A stretch of 64,000 nucleotides of DNA from JBBRVW01 sp963784645 (GCA_963784645.1 CAWARY010000018.1:124001-188000), one strand, 5' to 3'; counted from the first letter of the stretch, positions 54,032-62,617 are shown. Notes: a model not told the origin generated them from the letters alone. Numbers and translations: made by a program.

Positions 54032-54403
54032 GTGCCCTTCGACATCGGCCTGGGCGAGCTCATCGGCATCGCGATCGTCGCGTTGATCGTGCTGGGCCCG
54101 GAGAAGCTGCCGCGCTACGCCGCGGACGCCGCCAAGATGCTGCGCACCGTCCGGAAGATGGCCACCGACGCACGTGCCGAGGTGACCAAGGAGCTCGGCC
54201 CGGAGCTGTCGTCCCTGGGCGACCTCAACCCGCGCGGCCTGGTGCGCAAGCACCTGCTCGAGCCGATGGATCTCGACGACCTCGACGACATCGGCAGGTC
54301 GGGCACCAAGCCGGCCGACGGCCGGGGCCCCGGCCGCGCGGTCGGCTCCACCGGCACCGACGGACCGGCCCCCGCCCCGCGCTACGACGAGGACGTCACC
54401 TAG
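54032..54403 (+). CDS. tatB: Sec-independent protein translocase subunit TatB
   Basis: The 123-residue product starts at GTG 54032. N-terminal helix with the TatB hallmark FDIGLGELIGIAIVALIVLGPEKLPRYAADAAKML, then an amphipathic helix (RTVRKMATDARAEVTKELG) and an acidic/Pro-rich tail. It forms the substrate-receptor complex with TatC for twin-arginine export. Last gene of the sigE-htrA group, as in M. tuberculosis (Rv1224). Inverted-repeat family B copy 4 follows the stop. Confidence 0.94.
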   Translation: MPFDIGLGELIGIAIVALIVLGPEKLPRYAADAAKMLRTVRKMATDARAEVTKELGPELSSLGDLNPRGLVRKHLLEPMDLDDLDDIGRSGTKPADGRGPGRAVGSTGTDGPAPAPRYDEDVT

Positions 54404-54441
54404 CCGCTCCGGCGGCGCCCGCTCGTGTGCGTGGTCCTCGG

Positions 54442-54498
54442 AGCGAAGTGGCCCCGCTGCGCGACCGCCTTTCGGCCGGTTGGCGGGGCCACTTCGCT
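54442..54498. repeat. Inverted repeat family B, copy 4
   Basis: Perfect 16-bp arms AGCGAAGTGGCCCCGC (54442-54457) and its complement (54483-54498), 25-base loop. The outer part matches the three tandem copies at 14655-15089. It is again followed by a GGACCGGAC-type short repeat (54500-54525). It lies between convergent tatB and mrp. Confidence 0.95.
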
Positions 54499-54550
54499 CT
54501 GGACCGGACGGACCGGACGGACCGCTCCGGGCCGGACGGTCTCGACCGGG

Positions 54551-55708
54551 CTAGCGCCCGGCGGGGGAGAGCCCGAGCGAGCGGCCGGCCAGGCCGCGGG
54601 CGCGGTGGCCGAGGGAGCGGGCGACCTTCATCAGCTCCTGCGCGGCGGGGGTGTCCGGGTCGGTGAGCACCAGCGGCCGGCCGGAGTCGCCGCTCTCGCG
54701 CAGCCGGGTGTCGAGGGGGATCTGGCCCAGCAGCGGGACCGGGGCGCCGACCGCGCGCGTGAGGCCGTCGGCGACCGCCTGGCCGCCGCCGCTGCCGAAC
54801 ACGTCGATCCGCTCGTCGCAGTGCGGGCAGGGCAGCCAGGACATGTTCTCGACGACGCCGGCGATCTGCTGGTGGGTCTGCAGGGCGATGGTGCCGGCCC
54901 GCTCGGCCACCTCGGCGGCCGCCTGCTGCGGCGTGGTGACGACCAGCAGCTCGGCCGGCGGCACGAGCTGGGCCACCGAGATCGCGATGTCGCCGGTGCC
55001 GGGTGGGAGGTCCATGAGCAGGACGTCGAGGTCGCCCCAGTAGACGTCGGCGAGGAACTGCTGCAGCGCCCGGTGCAGCATCGGGCCGCGCCACACGACG
55101 GGCTGGTTGTTGGCGACGAACATCCCGATCGAGATGACCTTCACGTCGTGGGCGACCGGCGGCAGGATCATGTCCTCGACCTGGGTCGGACGGCCCTCGA
55201 CGCCGAGCATGCGGGGCACCGAGTGGCCGTAGATGTCCGCATCGACGACGCCGACGGCCAGGCCGTCGCGGGCCATCGCGGCCGCGAGGTTGACCGTCAC
55301 GGACGACTTGCCCACCCCGCCCTTGCCGGACGCGACGGCGTAGACCCGGGTGAGCGATCCGGGGCGGGCGAACGGGATCTCGCGCTCGGCCTGGCCGGAG
55401 TCCGAGCGCAGGCGGCCCTGGAGCTCCTGGCGCTGGGTGGCGGACATGACGTCGAGGTCGACCGTGACCCCGGTGACGCCCTCGACCTGGGAGACCGCCG
55501 CGGTCACGTTCTTGGTGATCGTGTCCTTCATCGGGCAGCCCGCGACGGTGAGGAAGACAGCCACCACGACGTGCCCGGCCGGGTCGATGTCCACCGACTT
55601 CACCATGCCGAGCTCCGTGATGGGCTTGCGGATCTCGGGGTCGTCGACGGTCGCCAGGGCGGCCTGGATCGCGTCTGCGGTGGGGCTGGTCACGGAGGGG
55701 GCGGACAT
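54551..55708 (-). CDS. mrp: Mrp/NBP35 family iron-sulfur carrier ATPase
   Basis: A 385-residue protein. The N-terminal MIP18/DUF59 domain (residues ~10-90) includes FLTVAGCPMKDTI. The ATPase has deviant Walker A SGKGGVGKSSV (128-135), DADIYGHSVPRMLG, DLPPGTGDIAIS and the cluster-binding CxxC in MSWLPCPHCDE. It is thought to carry Fe-S clusters to client proteins in the cytoplasm. Counterpart Rv1229c occupies the same relative position. Divergent from the MarR gene (67 bp). Confidence 0.95.
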   Translation of the reverse strand: MSAPSVTSPTADAIQAALATVDDPEIRKPITELGMVKSVDIDPAGHVVVAVFLTVAGCPMKDTITKNVTAAVSQVEGVTGVTVDLDVMSATQRQELQGRLRSDSGQAEREIPFARPGSLTRVYAVASGKGGVGKSSVTVNLAAAMARDGLAVGVVDADIYGHSVPRMLGVEGRPTQVEDMILPPVAHDVKVISIGMFVANNQPVVWRGPMLHRALQQFLADVYWGDLDVLLMDLPPGTGDIAISVAQLVPPAELLVVTTPQQAAAEVAERAGTIALQTHQQIAGVVENMSWLPCPHCDERIDVFGSGGGQAVADGLTRAVGAPVPLLGQIPLDTRLRESGDSGRPLVLTDPDTPAAQELMKVARSLGHRARGLAGRSLGLSPAGR

Positions 55709-55775
55709 GGCTCCGATGCTACGTGCCGTGGGACGGCCCTCCCGCCCGCGGCCCGGGGCGCCGTACGATCACGAC

Positions 55776-56297
55776 ATGCCACGGTCGGGGGACCTGAGCG
55801 AGCCGCAGCTGCTCGCGTGGCGCCGCTTCCTGCGTGCGCACGCTCTCGTCACCCGTCGCCTCGAGCACGACCTGCTCACCGAGCAGCGGCTGCCACTGGC
55901 GTCCTACGACGTGCTGGTGCAGCTGGTGGAGGCGCCGGACCGCAGGCTGCGGATGTCCGGGCTCGCCGAGCGGGTGCTGCTCTCGCGCAGCGGCCTGACC
56001 CGGCTGGTCGACCGCCTCGAGCGGGAGGGACTGGTCCGGCGCGAGGCCTGCGACGAGGACGCCCGCGGGCTGTTCACGGTCCTGACCGACACCGGTCTGG
56101 AGCGGCTGCGCGAGGCCAGCCCCGTGCACCTGCGGGGGGTCGCGGAGCACGCGATGGGCCGGCTCGACGACGAGGAGGCCGCTGCGCTGGCCGGGCTGCT
56201 CGAGAAGCTGGTCGACCAGGACGTCGAGCCGCTGGTCGACCTGCGGCCCAGCGACGCCGGCGCCGGCAGCGCCGTCGGCGTCAGTCCCGCGGGCTGA
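55776..56297 (+). CDS. MarR family transcriptional regulator
   Basis: A 173-residue regulator from ATG 55776. Winged helix: ASYDVLVQLVEAPDRRLRMSGLAERVLLSRSGLTRLVDRLEREGLVRREACDEDARGLFTVLTDTGLERL. No clear operator is seen in the short divergent gap with mrp; it may act there or elsewhere. The last 17 bp overlap the 3' end of the convergent PilB/GspE gene. Confidence 0.91.
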   Translation: MPRSGDLSEPQLLAWRRFLRAHALVTRRLEHDLLTEQRLPLASYDVLVQLVEAPDRRLRMSGLAERVLLSRSGLTRLVDRLEREGLVRREACDEDARGLFTVLTDTGLERLREASPVHLRGVAEHAMGRLDDEEAAALAGLLEKLVDQDVEPLVDLRPSDAGAGSAVGVSPAG

Positions 56298-58050
56298 CCC
56301 GCAGCACCTCGTCGAAGGTCGTCTCGCCGGACAGGGCCTTGGCCACCGCGGCGTCCTTGATGGTCGCCATGCCGGCGGCGGCGTCCGCGAGGGCGTGCTC
56401 GGTGGGGGTCCGCAGGAGCACCTGGCGCATGGCGGCGTCGATCTCGAGGACCTCGAAGACGCCGGTGCGCCCGCGGTAGCCGGTACGGCCGCACTCGACG
56501 CAGCCCGCGCCCCGGCGTGGCGACCCGTGCTTCAGCATCGCCCGGGACACCCCCAGGGCCTGCAGCACCTCGGAGTCGGGTACGTCGGCGACGACGCACG
56601 CCGGGCAGGGCCGGCGGACCAGTCGCTGGGCGACGACGGCCGTGAGGGCGGAGCCGGCGAGGTAGGGCTCGAGGCCCATGTCGACCAGGCGCGCGACCGA
56701 CCCGACCGCACTGGTCGTGTGCAGCGTGGTGAGGACCAGGTGCCCGGTGAGGGACGCGCGCACCGCGAGCTCGGCGGTCTCCTGGTCGCGGACCTCGCCG
56801 ACCAGCACGACGTCCGGGTCCTGGCGGAGAACGGCACGCAGGCCCCGGCTGAAGGTGAGCCCGCTGCGCTCGTGGACCTGCACCTGGGTGATCCCGGGGA
56901 TCTGCACCTCGACCGGGTCCTCGAGGGTGACGATGTTCAGCTCCGGCGTGTGGATCTCCTGCAGCGCGGAGTACAGCGTGCTGGTCTTGCCGCTCCCCGT
57001 GGGGCCGGTGATGAGGACGAGCCCCTGCGGCGCGGTGAGCGCCCGGCGGAGCACGGCGAGCTGGTCGACGTCCAGACCCACCTCGTCCAGCGGCTGCAGC
57101 CGCTCGGCCCGCGCGAGCAGCCGGACCACGACCTTCTCGCCGTGCACCGAGGGCATCGTGCTGACCCGCGCGTCGATCCGGTGGCCGTCGACGGCGATCC
57201 TCGTGCGGCCGTCCTGCGGCAGGCGCCGCTCGGCGATGTCCAGCCCGGACACGATCTTCAGCCGGCTGACGACCGAGGCGTACGCGCTGCGCGGCACGTG
57301 CATGACCTCGCGCAGGACCCCGTCCACGCGGTAGCGGATCCGCAGCTCGTCGCGCTGCGGCTCGACGTGGATGTCGCTGGCGCCGGTCCTGACGGCGTCG
57401 GCGAGGACGGTGGCCACGAGTCGCACGGTCGGCGCCGCGTGCGCGGTGGCGAGGGCGTCGTCGTCCTGGTGCCCGGGGTCGGCCTCCTCGAAGATCGTGC
57501 TCAGGTCGGAGGAGTCCTCGGACAGCGACCACACCCGGGTGAGGTGGTCGTGCACCTGCGACTCGGTCGCGACGGTGACCACCAGCTCGGTCGCGCCGGT
57601 GTGCAGGCGGACGTCGTCGAGCGCGACGACGTCGGTCGGGTCGGCGACCGCCAGGGTGAGGCGGCTGCCCTCCCGGGAGAGGACGACCATGCCGAGCCGC
57701 TGCGAGACGCTGCGGGGCAGCAGCCGGACGGTCTCCGGCGACACGGCCACCGTCGTGAGGTCCACGACCTGCAGGTTGAGCTGCTCGCCGACCGCGACCG
57801 CGATCTGCCGGTCGGTGGCGATCCCCAGCTCGACCAGGACGTGCCCGAGGCGGCGGCGGGTACCGCTCACCGAGCGCTGGGCGTCCAGGGCGGTGCCCAG
57901 CTCGGCCGGGGTGATCACCCCGGCGTCGACCAGGACGTCGCCGAGCCGGCGCCGGGCCGTGCCGAACCAGGCGGCGTCGAGGGTGTCGTCGCCGGGATCG
58001 ACGCCGTCGAGTCCGGGCTCGTCGTCAGGGCCGAGGAGCTGCTGGGTCAC
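56281..58050 (-). CDS. Type II secretion/type IV pilus assembly ATPase (GspE/PilB family), orphan
   Basis: A 589-residue hexameric ATPase. N-terminal MshEN-type domain (residues ~25-180: RRRLGDVLVDAGVITPAELGTALDAQ, GHVLVELGIATDRQIAVAVGEQLNL), a type noted for c-di-GMP binding in relatives. ATPase core: RYRVDGVLREV, Walker A GPTGSGKTSTLYS, Asp box TLEDPVE, Walker B VLVGEVRDQETAELA, His box LTTLHT. A zinc C4 element (CPAC ... CVECGRTG) is present. No pilin, platform or peptidase genes are adjacent. It could drive a pilus encoded elsewhere. Confidence 0.93.
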   Translation of the reverse strand: MTQQLLGPDDEPGLDGVDPGDDTLDAAWFGTARRRLGDVLVDAGVITPAELGTALDAQRSVSGTRRRLGHVLVELGIATDRQIAVAVGEQLNLQVVDLTTVAVSPETVRLLPRSVSQRLGMVVLSREGSRLTLAVADPTDVVALDDVRLHTGATELVVTVATESQVHDHLTRVWSLSEDSSDLSTIFEEADPGHQDDDALATAHAAPTVRLVATVLADAVRTGASDIHVEPQRDELRIRYRVDGVLREVMHVPRSAYASVVSRLKIVSGLDIAERRLPQDGRTRIAVDGHRIDARVSTMPSVHGEKVVVRLLARAERLQPLDEVGLDVDQLAVLRRALTAPQGLVLITGPTGSGKTSTLYSALQEIHTPELNIVTLEDPVEVQIPGITQVQVHERSGLTFSRGLRAVLRQDPDVVLVGEVRDQETAELAVRASLTGHLVLTTLHTTSAVGSVARLVDMGLEPYLAGSALTAVVAQRLVRRPCPACVVADVPDSEVLQALGVSRAMLKHGSPRRGAGCVECGRTGYRGRTGVFEVLEIDAAMRQVLLRTPTEHALADAAAGMATIKDAAVAKALSGETTFDEVLRVSPRD

Positions 58051-58082
58051 CCGGAGAAGATCGGGTGATCAGGCCCCGGACT

Positions 58083-58622
58083 TCAGCCCTGGGAGGGTGC
58101 GGTTCCGGCGGGTGGATCGCCCTCGGACCCCTCGTCCCGCACGCGGTCCTCGATGTCCTCGAGCAGCTGGCGCAGCTCGGAGCGCAGGAAGTCGCGGGTG
58201 GCGACGTCGCCGACGGCCATCCGGAGGGCCGCCAGCTCGCGGGTGAGGTAGTCGGTGTCGGCGATGCCACGCTCGGCCCGGCCGCGGTCCTGCTCGTACT
58301 GGACCCGGTCGCGGTCGGCCTGCCGGTTCTGCGCGAGCAGGATCAGCGGGGCGGCGTAGGACGCCTGGAGCGAGAGCATCAGGGTCAGGGCGATGAACGG
58401 GTAGGTGTCGAACTGGAGCTGCCAGGCCACGGCGTTCCAGACCAGCCAGAACACCACGAACACGGTCATGTAGACCAGGAACCGCCCGGTCCCGATGAAC
58501 CGGGCGATCCGCTCGGACAGCCGCCCGAAGGCCTCCGGGTCGTACGTCGGGGTGGGCACGATCGCCCGGCGGACCTCGCGGGGCTGGTCCAGGCGGGTGC
58601 TGCGCCGGGGCTCACGCGCCAT
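58083..58622 (-). CDS. DUF1003 membrane protein
   Basis: A 179-residue protein. Two helices close together (FLVYMTVFVVFWLVWNAVAW and PFIALTLMLSLQASYAAPLILLAQ) are followed by the diagnostic NRQADRDRVQYEQDRGRAERGIADTDYLTRELAALR. The tail is acidic/Pro-rich. Function unknown. It overlaps the end of the soluble MgtE gene by 11 bp and is probably co-transcribed; DUF1003 and MgtE/CBS genes are also close in mycobacteria. Confidence 0.9.
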   Translation of the reverse strand: MAREPRRSTRLDQPREVRRAIVPTPTYDPEAFGRLSERIARFIGTGRFLVYMTVFVVFWLVWNAVAWQLQFDTYPFIALTLMLSLQASYAAPLILLAQNRQADRDRVQYEQDRGRAERGIADTDYLTRELAALRMAVGDVATRDFLRSELRQLLEDIEDRVRDEGSEGDPPAGTAPSQG

Positions 58623-59919
58623 GACGCACCCCGTCCTGCCCGCTCAGCCGGGCCTGGGCCCGGTCGAGGGCCCGGTCCTGGGCGTGGTCGCGGTGCCGCC
58701 AGTCGTCCGGCAGCAGGTGGTCGAGGACGTCGTCGACGGTCACCGCGCCCAGCAGGTGGTCGTCCTCGTCGACGACCGGAGCGGCGACCATGTTGTAGGT
58801 CGCCAGGTGGTGGGTGATCGCCGCGAGCGGCACCTCGGGGCGCAGCGGCTGGATCGAGGTGTCGACGACACCGCTCACCAGGGAGGACGGGGGCTCGCGC
58901 AGCAGCCGCTGGATGTGGGCGATGCCGATGAACCGGCCGGTGGGCGTCTCCATCGGCGGGCGGCAGACGTAGACCTGCGCGGCCAGGGCGGGGGACAGCT
59001 CCGGCTGCCGGACCCGGGCCAGCGCGTCGGCGACGGTGGCGTCCGGCGGCAGGACCACCGGCTCGGTCGTCATCATGCCGCCGGCGGTGTCGTCGGAGTA
59101 CGCGAGCAGGCGGCGCAGCGGGGCGGCCTCGTCGGGCTCCATCAGCTCGAGGAGCTTCTCGGCGTCGGCCTGGGACAGCTCGGACAGCAGGTCGGCTGCG
59201 TCGTCGGGCTGCATGGCCTCGAGGACGTCGGCTGCCCGCTCCTCCTCCAGCTCCCCGAGGATCTCGACCTGGTCCTCCTCCGGCAGCTCCTCGAGGACGT
59301 CGGCGAGCTTCTCGTCGTCGAGCGCGGAGGCGACCTCGAGCCGGCGCTTCGACGACAGCCCGAGCAGGACCGACGCCAGGTCGGCGGCGTTGAGCTTCTC
59401 GAAGGTGGCCAGCAGGTTGGCGGCGCCCTGACCGGTCTCCTCGACCTGCAGGCCGCCGGCGTCGCGCCACTCCAGGGTCAGGGTCTCGCCGCGGCGTCGC
59501 AGCCCCTTGCCGGGGCGGCGGACGAAGAGGCGGGTGATCTCCCAGTCGCGGGTGCGCTGCTGCTCCATGCCGACGTCCTCGACGACGGCGGCCGAGCCGT
59601 CCTCGAGCAGGGTGACGGTGCGGTCGAGCAGCTCTCCGAGGACCAGCGTCTCGGTCGGGCGCTGCTGGAAGCGGCGCATGTTGACCAGGCCGGTGGTGAT
59701 GACCTGGCCGGCGTCGATCGAGGTCACCCGGGTCATCGGGACGAAGATCCGCCGGCGGCCGGGCACCTCGACCACCAGGCCCAGGACGCGGGGCTCCTCA
59801 CGGCCGATCCGCAGCGAGACGACGACGTCGCGCACCCGCCCGACCTGGTCACCCGCGGGGTCGAACAGCGGGGTACCGGCCAGGCGCGCGATGAAGACCC
59901 TCGTCGGCGCGCCGCTCAC
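58612..59919 (-). CDS. Soluble MgtE-N/CBS-domain protein (no transporter domain)
   Basis: A 435-residue protein. N-terminal PRC-barrel-like part (GDQVGRVRDVVVSLR, SIDAGQVITTGLVNMRRFQQRPTE), MgtE N-domain (~170-280; LADVLEELPEEDQVEILGELEEERAADVLEAMQPDDAADLL) and two CBS domains (~285-405). The five-helix magnesium channel is absent, so it is a cytoplasmic sensor-like protein (Rv1232c type), not a complete transporter. It may sense Mg2+ or nucleotides and act on a partner membrane protein, possibly the DUF1003 product (inference). Confidence 0.9.
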   Translation of the reverse strand: MSGAPTRVFIARLAGTPLFDPAGDQVGRVRDVVVSLRIGREEPRVLGLVVEVPGRRRIFVPMTRVTSIDAGQVITTGLVNMRRFQQRPTETLVLGELLDRTVTLLEDGSAAVVEDVGMEQQRTRDWEITRLFVRRPGKGLRRRGETLTLEWRDAGGLQVEETGQGAANLLATFEKLNAADLASVLLGLSSKRRLEVASALDDEKLADVLEELPEEDQVEILGELEEERAADVLEAMQPDDAADLLSELSQADAEKLLELMEPDEAAPLRRLLAYSDDTAGGMMTTEPVVLPPDATVADALARVRQPELSPALAAQVYVCRPPMETPTGRFIGIAHIQRLLREPPSSLVSGVVDTSIQPLRPEVPLAAITHHLATYNMVAAPVVDEDDHLLGAVTVDDVLDHLLPDDWRHRDHAQDRALDRAQARLSGQDGVRHGA

Positions 59920-59987
59920 GAGCGGTCAGGCTACCGGCGCGCGGCGCCCGGCAGGCGGTGCCGGGGCCGTGCCACCGGAAGATCCTT

Positions 59988-60036
59988 TGTGCGCTGACAC
60001 ACCGGGCGGCCGGCGTGTCCGGTGCGTCCGCGCACA
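59988..60036. repeat. Inverted repeat family D, copy 2
   Basis: Arms 59988-60005 and 60019-60036 pair at 16 of 18 positions. Together with the adjoining AGATCCTT (from 59980), bases 59980-60003 match the complement of 41110-41133 at 23 of 24 positions. It lies 69 bp upstream of the soluble MgtE gene's start on the minus strand. Confidence 0.88.
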
Positions 60037-60066
60037 TCCTGCGGGCCGCACGGGGCTGCGCCGGCG

Positions 60067-60597
60067 TCAGCGGGGCTGCCGGCGGCGGGCGCGGCGTCCG
60101 AGGACGAACGGCAGCGGTCCGCGGGTGGTGGCCGTGGAGGGCACCGGCTCGGCTGCGTGCGAGCGGTGCGACAGGTGCCCGGGGCCCTCGACCAGGCGGT
60201 CGGCCGGGTCGAGGCGCAGCACCCGCGACTCCCGGGCCCAGCGGGCCGGCTGCGCCTCGCCGTCCGGGGCGTTGAGGCGCTTGCCGTGCAGCTCGGCGAC
60301 GACACGGGTCCACGCCTCGCCCTCGGGCTCGAGGTCGGACACCCGGGCGCGGAAGGTGACGACCCGCCCCCCGGTGTCCTTGCTCCGGGCGGTCACGTCG
60401 ACCTCGGCGCCGTCCGGCGCGTCGGTCAGCCGCTGCTCCAGGCCGCCGGTGACGACGTGCACCGCGCCGTCCAGCCAGGCGTGCCAGACGGCCTGCGCGT
60501 GCGCGGCCCCGATCGGGCGGACCCACACCAGGGCGGACTTCTTGCAGACCTCCTCGACCACGGCCCGGGCCAGTACGGCGTCCCGGTCGGCGATCAC
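60067..60597 (-). CDS. Conserved hypothetical protein
   Basis: A 176-residue product starting at GTG 60597 (VIADRDAVLARAVVEEVCKKSALVWV). The first ~110 residues look like an alpha/beta or split-barrel domain (LVWVRPIGAAHAQAVWHAWLDGAVHVVTGGLEQRLTDAPDGAEVDVTARSKDTGGRVVTFRARVSDLEPEGEAWTRVVAELHGKRLNAP), somewhat like FMN-binding pyridoxamine-oxidase-type proteins. I do not recognise the family securely. The C-terminus is Arg-rich. Divergent from the EamA gene. Confidence 0.65.
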   Translation of the reverse strand: MIADRDAVLARAVVEEVCKKSALVWVRPIGAAHAQAVWHAWLDGAVHVVTGGLEQRLTDAPDGAEVDVTARSKDTGGRVVTFRARVSDLEPEGEAWTRVVAELHGKRLNAPDGEAQPARWARESRVLRLDPADRLVEGPGHLSHRSHAAEPVPSTATTRGPLPFVLGRRARRRQPR

Positions 60598-60632
60598 GAC
60601 TGCGAGCGTGCCACACAGCCGGTCCGGACGGG

Positions 60633-61604
60633 GTGCCGCATGATGCTCCGGTGACCGGGCCGAGGGGAGAGTCGTCCAGCGCCCGCCCGGTGGACCGGCC
60701 CGCGGTGATGGGACGACCACCCGGTGCGGACCTCGCGCTGATGGCGGTGGGGATCGTCGCGGTCTCGACCTCCGGGCCGCTGATGGCGGCCGCTGCGGCG
60801 CCGGCCCTCGCAGTCGCGCTCTGGCGCAACGTGCTCGCGGTCGGCGCGATCTGGCCGTTCGCCGCGGTGACCCGTCGACACGAGCTGGCGCAGCTGACCC
60901 GGCGGGAGTGGCGCTGGGCGCTCGCTGCGGGTGTGCTGCTGGCCGCCCACTTCGCGACCTGGGTACCCAGCCTGCGCCTCACGTCGGTGGCGTCGGCCAC
61001 TGCCATCGTCGCCACCCAGCCGGTCTGGGTGGCCGTGATCGCGCGGGCGATGGGCCACCACGTCCCACGGCGGACCTGGCTGGGGATCGCCCTGTCCCTC
61101 GTGGCGGTGGTCGTGCTGACCGGGGTCGACTTCTCGCTGGAGCCGAAGGCGCTCGCCGGCGACCTGCTCGCCCTGCTCGGTGGTGTCTTCGCCGCGTTCT
61201 ACACAGTCGCCGGCGCAGAGGTGCGCCGCACCGTGAGCACCACGTCGTACACGGCGGTCTGCTACTCGACCGCGGCGGTCGTGCTGCTGGCGGGCTGCCT
61301 CGTCGGGGGCGTGCAGCTGTGGGGGTACGACGGCACCACCTGGCTGCAGCTTCTCGCGCTGACCGCGGGCGCGCAGCTGCTGGGGCACTCGGTGTTCAAC
61401 ATGGTGCTGCGGTCGACGAGCGCCACCGTGGTGTCGCTGGCGCTGCTGCTCGAGGTCCCGGGTGCCGCGGTCATCGCCTCGGTGGCACTGCACCAGACGC
61501 CGCCGCTCGCGGCGCTGCCGGCGGCTGCCCTGCTCCTGCTGGGGCTGGGCATCGTCATCTTCTCCGGCGGCGACCAGGTGGAGGCCTCGGTCCCGGTGGA
61601 GTGA
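60633..61604 (+). CDS. EamA/DMT-superfamily transporter
   Basis: A 323-residue integral membrane protein with about ten helices in two EamA repeats. First repeat: VGIVAVSTSGPLMAAAAAPALAVALWRNVLAVGAIWPF ... VASATAIVATQPVWVAVIARAMG. Second: ALLGGVFAAFYTVAGAEVRR ... LGHSVFNMVLRSTSATVVSLALLLEVPGAAVIASVAL. Such proteins export metabolites such as amino acids; the substrate is unknown. GTG 60633 is taken; GTG 60651 is also plausible. Confidence 0.9.
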   Translation: MPHDAPVTGPRGESSSARPVDRPAVMGRPPGADLALMAVGIVAVSTSGPLMAAAAAPALAVALWRNVLAVGAIWPFAAVTRRHELAQLTRREWRWALAAGVLLAAHFATWVPSLRLTSVASATAIVATQPVWVAVIARAMGHHVPRRTWLGIALSLVAVVVLTGVDFSLEPKALAGDLLALLGGVFAAFYTVAGAEVRRTVSTTSYTAVCYSTAAVVLLAGCLVGGVQLWGYDGTTWLQLLALTAGAQLLGHSVFNMVLRSTSATVVSLALLLEVPGAAVIASVALHQTPPLAALPAAALLLLGLGIVIFSGGDQVEASVPVE

Positions 61605-61625
61605 CCCGTCGGTAACCTGCTCGCC

Positions 61626-62615
61626 GTGACGCAGCCGAGCAGCGCGAACCCGTCCAGCCCGCCCACGGTCCGGCCCCGCCGGTCCTGCCTCGCCGTCCCG
61701 GGGTCCAACCCGAAGATGTTGGGCAAGGCGCAGGGTCTGCCGGCCGACCAGGTCTTCCTCGACCTCGAGGACTCGGTGTCGCCGCTGGCAAAGGTCGACG
61801 CGCGGAGCAACATCGTCTCCGCGCTGAACGAGGGCGACTGGTCCGGCAAGACGCGGGTCGTCCGCGTCAACGACTGGACGACGCAGTGGACCTATGGCGA
61901 CGTCATCGCCGTGGTCGAGGGTGCCGGGGCCAACCTCGACGCGGTGATGCTGCCCAAGGTGCAGACCGCGGCGCAGATCAACGCCCTGGACATGCTGCTC
62001 ACCCAGATCGAGAAGTCGCTCGGCCTCGCGGTCGGCCGGATCGGCATCGAGGCGCAGATCGAGAACGCCCAGGGCCTCGTCGAGGTCGACGCCATCGCGG
62101 CGGCGTCGCCGCGGACGCAGACCATCATCTTCGGGCCGGCCGACTTCATGGCGTCCATCAACATGAAGTCGCTGGTGGTGGGGGAGCAGCCGCCGGGCTA
62201 CGACGTCGGCGACGCGTACCACTACATCCTCATGCGGATCCTCATGGCCGCCCGCACCTACGACCTGCAGGCCATCGACGGGCCGTACCTGCAGATCAAG
62301 GACGTCGAGGGCTTCCGCCGGGTCGCGGGCCGGTCGGCGGCGCTCGGCTTCGACGGCAAGTGGGTGCTGCACCCGGGGCAGATCGACGCGGCCAACGAGG
62401 TCTACTCGCCGGCACAGGACGACTACGACCACGCCGAGCTGATCCTCGACGCCTACGAGTGGCACACGTCCGAGGCCGGCGGCATGCGCGGCGCGGTCAT
62501 GCTCGGCGACGAGATGATCGACGAGGCGTCCCGCAAGATGGCCCTGGTCGTCGCCGGCAAGGGCCGGGCGGCGGGCATGAGCCGGACGTCGTCCTTCCAG
62601 TCGCCCGAGAGCTGA
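61626..62615 (+). CDS. HpcH/HpaI aldolase family, CitE/malyl-CoA lyase-like
   Basis: A 329-residue TIM-barrel enzyme. Motifs: RRSCLAVPGSNPKMLGKAQGLPADQVFLDLEDSVSP, RVNDWTTQWTYGDV, MLPKVQTAAQINALD, GIEAQIENAQGL, and GFDGKWVLHPGQIDAANEVYSP. These fit the L-malyl-CoA/beta-methylmalyl-CoA lyase branch, which cleaves 3-hydroxyacyl-CoA thioesters with Mg2+. The exact substrate is not determinable. The SDR gene follows after 2 bp, suggesting a shared pathway. Confidence 0.9.
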   Translation: MTQPSSANPSSPPTVRPRRSCLAVPGSNPKMLGKAQGLPADQVFLDLEDSVSPLAKVDARSNIVSALNEGDWSGKTRVVRVNDWTTQWTYGDVIAVVEGAGANLDAVMLPKVQTAAQINALDMLLTQIEKSLGLAVGRIGIEAQIENAQGLVEVDAIAAASPRTQTIIFGPADFMASINMKSLVVGEQPPGYDVGDAYHYILMRILMAARTYDLQAIDGPYLQIKDVEGFRRVAGRSAALGFDGKWVLHPGQIDAANEVYSPAQDDYDHAELILDAYEWHTSEAGGMRGAVMLGDEMIDEASRKMALVVAGKGRAAGMSRTSSFQSPES

Positions 62616-62617
62616 CC

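Noticed and set aside
58612..59919. Complete MgtE magnesium transporter
   Set aside because: The protein ends after the CBS domains with a charged tail and has no membrane helices.
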